A stretch of 23,039 bases of DNA. Source: Flavobacteriales bacterium UBA972. GTDB lineage: Bacteria > Bacteroidota > Bacteroidia > Flavobacteriales > Schleiferiaceae. This document shows positions 20,156 to 23,039 of this stretch, in pieces. Within the stretch, counting starts at the first letter, position 1. Every line of letters starts with the position of its first letter. The stretch covers positions 1-23,039 of the forward strand of contig DBBY01000040.1 of the NCBI GenBank assembly GCA_002292855.1, given 5' to 3'. The notes under the pieces are model-generated. The model did no database searches. It had not been told where the DNA came from and was given only the letters and a program-made list of their open reading frames with translations. A program made the translations under genes and the position numbers.

Positions 20156-23039
20156 TAGTTCAAAGAGGTTGAAAATCCAATAGAATGAGTGCGAGCCTGA
20201 GGGTAGATTCCGCGGTCAACGCCAAAGCCGTTGCCGATTTCGGGATCAAACCCACGGTACTTGGTCAGAGTGAGCAGGTTGATGCCCGAATAGTACAGAC
20301 GGCAGCGCTTTAAGCCGATTTTTGCGGCCAAAGCTTCGGGAAGGGTGTAGCCTAACTGGGCGGTTTTAATGCGCAGAAAGCTCCCGTTTTCTACATAAAA
20401 GCTGGAACTGCGCGCAAAATTGGTATTCTTATCTTGGGCAGTAAGGCGGGCGTAGTGGTCGGAACTTCCTTCTCCAGTCCAGCGGTCCAGGGCCGATGCG
20501 TTCATGTTGGCCGAGGGTAAGTCGTATCGGCGCGTGGCGTTGTAAATCTGGTTGCCCGCCACTCCTTGAACAAAGAGTACGGCATCCCAGCCGCCAAAGC
20601 GAGCGTTCAGGGTTGCGCCAAAAGAAAAGTCGGGAGTGGGGTTTCCAATGATGGTTCGGTCGTCGGCATTGAGAATGCCGTCGTTGTTGACGTCCTTGAA
20701 GCGAAAGTCGCCAGCCACTGCGTCGGGCTGAAGGAGTCCGCCCTCAGCATTGACGTGCGCACCTACTTCGGCGGAATTTTGGAACACCCCGTCGGCCATG
20801 TAGCCAAAGAAGTATCCGATGGGCAAGCCCTCTTGAATTCTGGTTATTTCAAGACCCTGGGGACCCCAGCGCTGGCCAGGAAGGTAGCCGCCTTCGTTGC
20901 CCAAGTAGACCACTTCGTTGCGCAGGTAGCTCACGTTGCCCGCAATGCGAATGCTGCGGTCGAGGCTAAAACTCCGGTCGTACCCGGCCTCAAAGTCAAT
21001 GCCCATATTGAGCATGCGGCCTACGTTGGCCGTGGGAGCATCGTTGCCCACGTAGTCGGGTAGCACCGGACGCGTCTTCATGTCATAGGTCGCACGGTGG
21101 TACAAATCGATGTTGGTGTACAGGTGCTTGCCCCAGCGAATGTCCGCGCCAAGGTTGGCTTGGCCGACGCGCTCCCAACGCAGGTCGGGGTTGGCAATCT
21201 GGCTGGGTGAGGTTCCATTTTGCATGAACTCGTTGTAGCCAAAACTGTAGTTGCGTCCGCCCGAAATCGTTGCGGCATACTCCAGAGAACCGGCGGCGTC
21301 GTTGCCGCTCATTCCATAGCCCAAACGAAGTTTAAGGCCCGTTACCAGGTCAGAGGACCACCAGGATTCCTTGTGGAGGTTCCAGCCCGTGGATATTGAA
21401 GGAAAGTAACCCCAGCGAAAGTTGGGTCCGAATCGGCTCGAAGCATCACCGCGCAAAATCACCGTGGCGAGGTAGCGGTCGTCGTAGTCGTAGTTGACGC
21501 GGCCAAAGTAGGATTCGATGGCGTAGCGCTCCCACTTGCCTCCGTAGACCCGCTCGCTCTCTGCATTGCGGGCGTAGCTGATGGTGGCAAATCCGAATTC
21601 GTCGGTGGGCACGTCGCGTTTGCTGCCTCCCATGTAGCTGCCGTTGACCTCCTGCGCGGAATGCCCTACTACCGCGTCGATGTGGTGGGCGCCGAAGTCT
21701 TTGCTGTAGTTTATGGTGTTGTCCCACATCCACGAGAAGGCGCGGTTAAAGTTTTGGGTTACCAAATTGGTATCCAAGAAGTTGGTGGCGTTCAAGTAGT
21801 AGGCCGGAATAAAGCCGTTGCCGCCGTAAAAAGCCAAATCAATACCCATACTGCTGCGGGCCGAGAATCCGCCGCCGAGGTTCAAATCGGCATAGGACTG
21901 GTGAATGATCTTGTCGGACCAGCCTACATTGGTGTTGGTGAGCAGTGCCGCCAGGGGATTCACCACTTCGCTGGTTACCCGGGGCGACACGGCATAAATT
22001 CCGCCTTGGTCGCGGACCAAATTGCGGCGCAGTACCCCACCCACGGTGTAGGGCGACCCACTGAGAAGCTGGGGATTGGTCTCGTAGACTGGCGTGAGCG
22101 GGTCCATATTCAGCGCTCGGCCTAGGGGCGAACCAAATTCGGTGTTTTCGGCTACGGACTGGCTCGTATTGTGGGTGTAGGCTGTGCTCATTCCCACCTT
22201 GATGGCGCGGTGCACCTGGTTGGTGGTGTTCAGTCGGGCCGTAATCCGCTCAAAATTGGAACGCCCTGGGGCAACAATGCCTTCTTGGCGAAAGCGGCCT
22301 ACCGAGGCAAAATAGCTGCCGTCTTTGCTGCTCTGCGACATGCTCACGTCGAGGGCCTCTACCGGAGCGTTGCGGTTGAAAACCGCGTCTTGCCAGTCGG
22401 TTCCCTCACCGAGGGAGCGGGGGTCTAAGTAGGGAATCGCTTGACCTGCCGCGCCGGCCATTTCGTTTTGAAGGGTGGCGTATTCGGTGGCATTCAGCGC
22501 CGAAACCTTGCGCCAGGGGTTTTGCAGGCCACGGTATCCCGAAACCGTTACATTCATCTGCCCGGCGGCTCCTTTGCCGCTTTTGGTGGTTACGATAATT
22601 ACCCCGTTTGCACCGCGTGCTCCATAAATTGCAGCGGACGCAGCATCCTTAAGCACTTCAATCGTTTCAATATCGTTGGGGTTTAGGTAGTCGATGCCGC
22701 CACCGATAACTACACCGTCCACTACATAAAGGGGGTCAGACCCGTTAATCGATGCCGTTCCTCGAATGCGGACCACGCTCCCGGCCCCAGGCTGACCGGA
22801 ACTTTGGGTTACCTGAACTCCTGCGGTTCGCCCCTGAAGGGCCTGCTCCACACGAAAAAGACTCATGCTTTCAAGGTCTTTGGCCTTGACCTGAGCAATG
22901 GATCCGGTGACGTTGCTCTTTTTTTGCGTACCAAAACCAACTACGACGATTTCGTCGAGCTCCGTGGACTCCGCGCGGAGTGCTACGCGCATTCCATCGC
23001 GAGCGGCAACTACCATTTCGGTGTAGCCGAGCGCCCTGA
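20155..23039 (-). CDS. susC: SusC/RagA-family TonB-dependent glycan transporter, N terminus cut by window edge
   Basis: 960 residues are visible; the frame stays open to the right edge, so the signal peptide and most of the carboxypeptidase-like N-terminal domain lie outside. The visible start (ALGYTEMVVAARDGMRVALR) is the end of that domain, followed by the SusC-specific ELDEIVVVGFGTQKKSNVTG, the plug (EQALQGRTAGVQVTQSSGQP, VRIRGTASINGSDPLYVVDG, AAIYGARGANGVIIVTTKSG) and a long beta-barrel finishing IGFSTSLN. It imports oligosaccharides across the outer membrane using TonB energy, with SusD as lid. It heads the operon seen here; its promoter and any regulator-binding site would be to the right of the window. 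Confidence 0.96.
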   Translation of the reverse strand, partial: RALGYTEMVVAARDGMRVALRAESTELDEIVVVGFGTQKKSNVTGSIAQVKAKDLESMSLFRVEQALQGRTAGVQVTQSSGQPGAGSVVRIRGTASINGSDPLYVVDGVVIGGGIDYLNPNDIETIEVLKDAASAAIYGARGANGVIIVTTKSGKGAAGQMNVTVSGYRGLQNPWRKVSALNATEYATLQNEMAGAAGQAIPYLDPRSLGEGTDWQDAVFNRNAPVEALDVSMSQSSKDGSYFASVGRFRQEGIVAPGRSNFERITARLNTTNQVHRAIKVGMSTAYTHNTSQSVAENTEFGSPLGRALNMDPLTPVYETNPQLLSGSPYTVGGVLRRNLVRDQGGIYAVSPRVTSEVVNPLAALLTNTNVGWSDKIIHQSYADLNLGGGFSARSSMGIDLAFYGGNGFIPAYYLNATNFLDTNLVTQNFNRAFSWMWDNTINYSKDFGAHHIDAVVGHSAQEVNGSYMGGSKRDVPTDEFGFATISYARNAESERVYGGKWERYAIESYFGRVNYDYDDRYLATVILRGDASSRFGPNFRWGYFPSISTGWNLHKESWWSSDLVTGLKLRLGYGMSGNDAAGSLEYAATISGGRNYSFGYNEFMQNGTSPSQIANPDLRWERVGQANLGADIRWGKHLYTNIDLYHRATYDMKTRPVLPDYVGNDAPTANVGRMLNMGIDFEAGYDRSFSLDRSIRIAGNVSYLRNEVVYLGNEGGYLPGQRWGPQGLEITRIQEGLPIGYFFGYMADGVFQNSAEVGAHVNAEGGLLQPDAVAGDFRFKDVNNDGILNADDRTIIGNPTPDFSFGATLNARFGGWDAVLFVQGVAGNQIYNATRRYDLPSANMNASALDRWTGEGSSDHYARLTAQDKNTNFARSSSFYVENGSFLRIKTAQLGYTLPEALAAKIGLKRCRLYYSGINLLTLTKYRGFDPEIGNGFGVDRGIYPQARTHSIGFSTSLN

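Overview
The window comes from a chromosome of a Bacteroidota bacterium, probably a marine or aquatic, GC-rich member of the Flavobacteriales/Cytophagia side. This rests on a SusC/SusD pair, a type IX secretion (T9SS) C-terminal sorting domain, Bacteroidota-specific families (DUF5686, the ~465-residue arginine decarboxylase, an acidic small protein), promoter-like boxes of the TAnnTTTG type and starts without Shine-Dalgarno sequences. The genus cannot be named from the sequence. The region reads as ordinary chromosome: no insertion sequence, integrase, phage gene or CRISPR array is visible, and no gene-free stretch exceeds 300 bases.

Left part (1-4716): the 5' end of a SulP anion transporter gene runs off the left edge. 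Divergent from it is a polyamine-type cluster: arginine decarboxylase, a deoxyhypusine-synthase-like protein, and a small acidic conserved protein. This meets dprA tail to tail with overlapping stop codons. Behind dprA, on the + strand, is a tRNA-Ala(GGC) gene whose promoter lies against the dprA 5' end and which is followed by a strong intrinsic terminator.

Middle part (4717-12250): a DUF1295 membrane enzyme; a divergent 724-residue protein that fuses a PlsC-type acyltransferase to a long-chain acyl-CoA/ACP synthetase; a secreted M61 peptidase; and a DUF5686 outer-membrane protein. Four gaps or gene ends here carry the same degenerate 7-bp repeat (consensus near TACTAGT).

Right part (12277-23039), all on the - strand: a polysaccharide utilisation locus (PUL) read right to left as susC (cut by the window edge), susD, a PKD-domain surface lipoprotein, a GH16 endo-glucanase lipoprotein with a Calx-beta domain, a T9SS-secreted triple-module presumed carbohydrate-binding protein, a GH3 beta-glucosidase, and a Nudix-fold transcription regulator with a decayed Nudix box. 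The GH16 + GH3 + PKD + SusCD set is the classic arrangement for laminarin-type beta-1,3-glucan. The first four genes are joined by one-base stop/start overlaps (TAATG or TGATG), and GH3 and the regulator by ATGA. A hairpin plus U-tract after the T9SS gene probably lowers expression of GH3 and the regulator. The likely route is: GH16 cuts beta-glucan at the surface, the PKD and secreted modules hold it, SusCD imports oligosaccharides, periplasmic GH3 releases glucose, and the Nudix protein senses a sugar and controls the locus.

The points most worth a second look are the acyltransferase-ligase fusion, the triple-module secreted protein with repeated Cys-x3-Cys endings, the DHS-like/arginine decarboxylase pair, and the dispersed heptad repeat.
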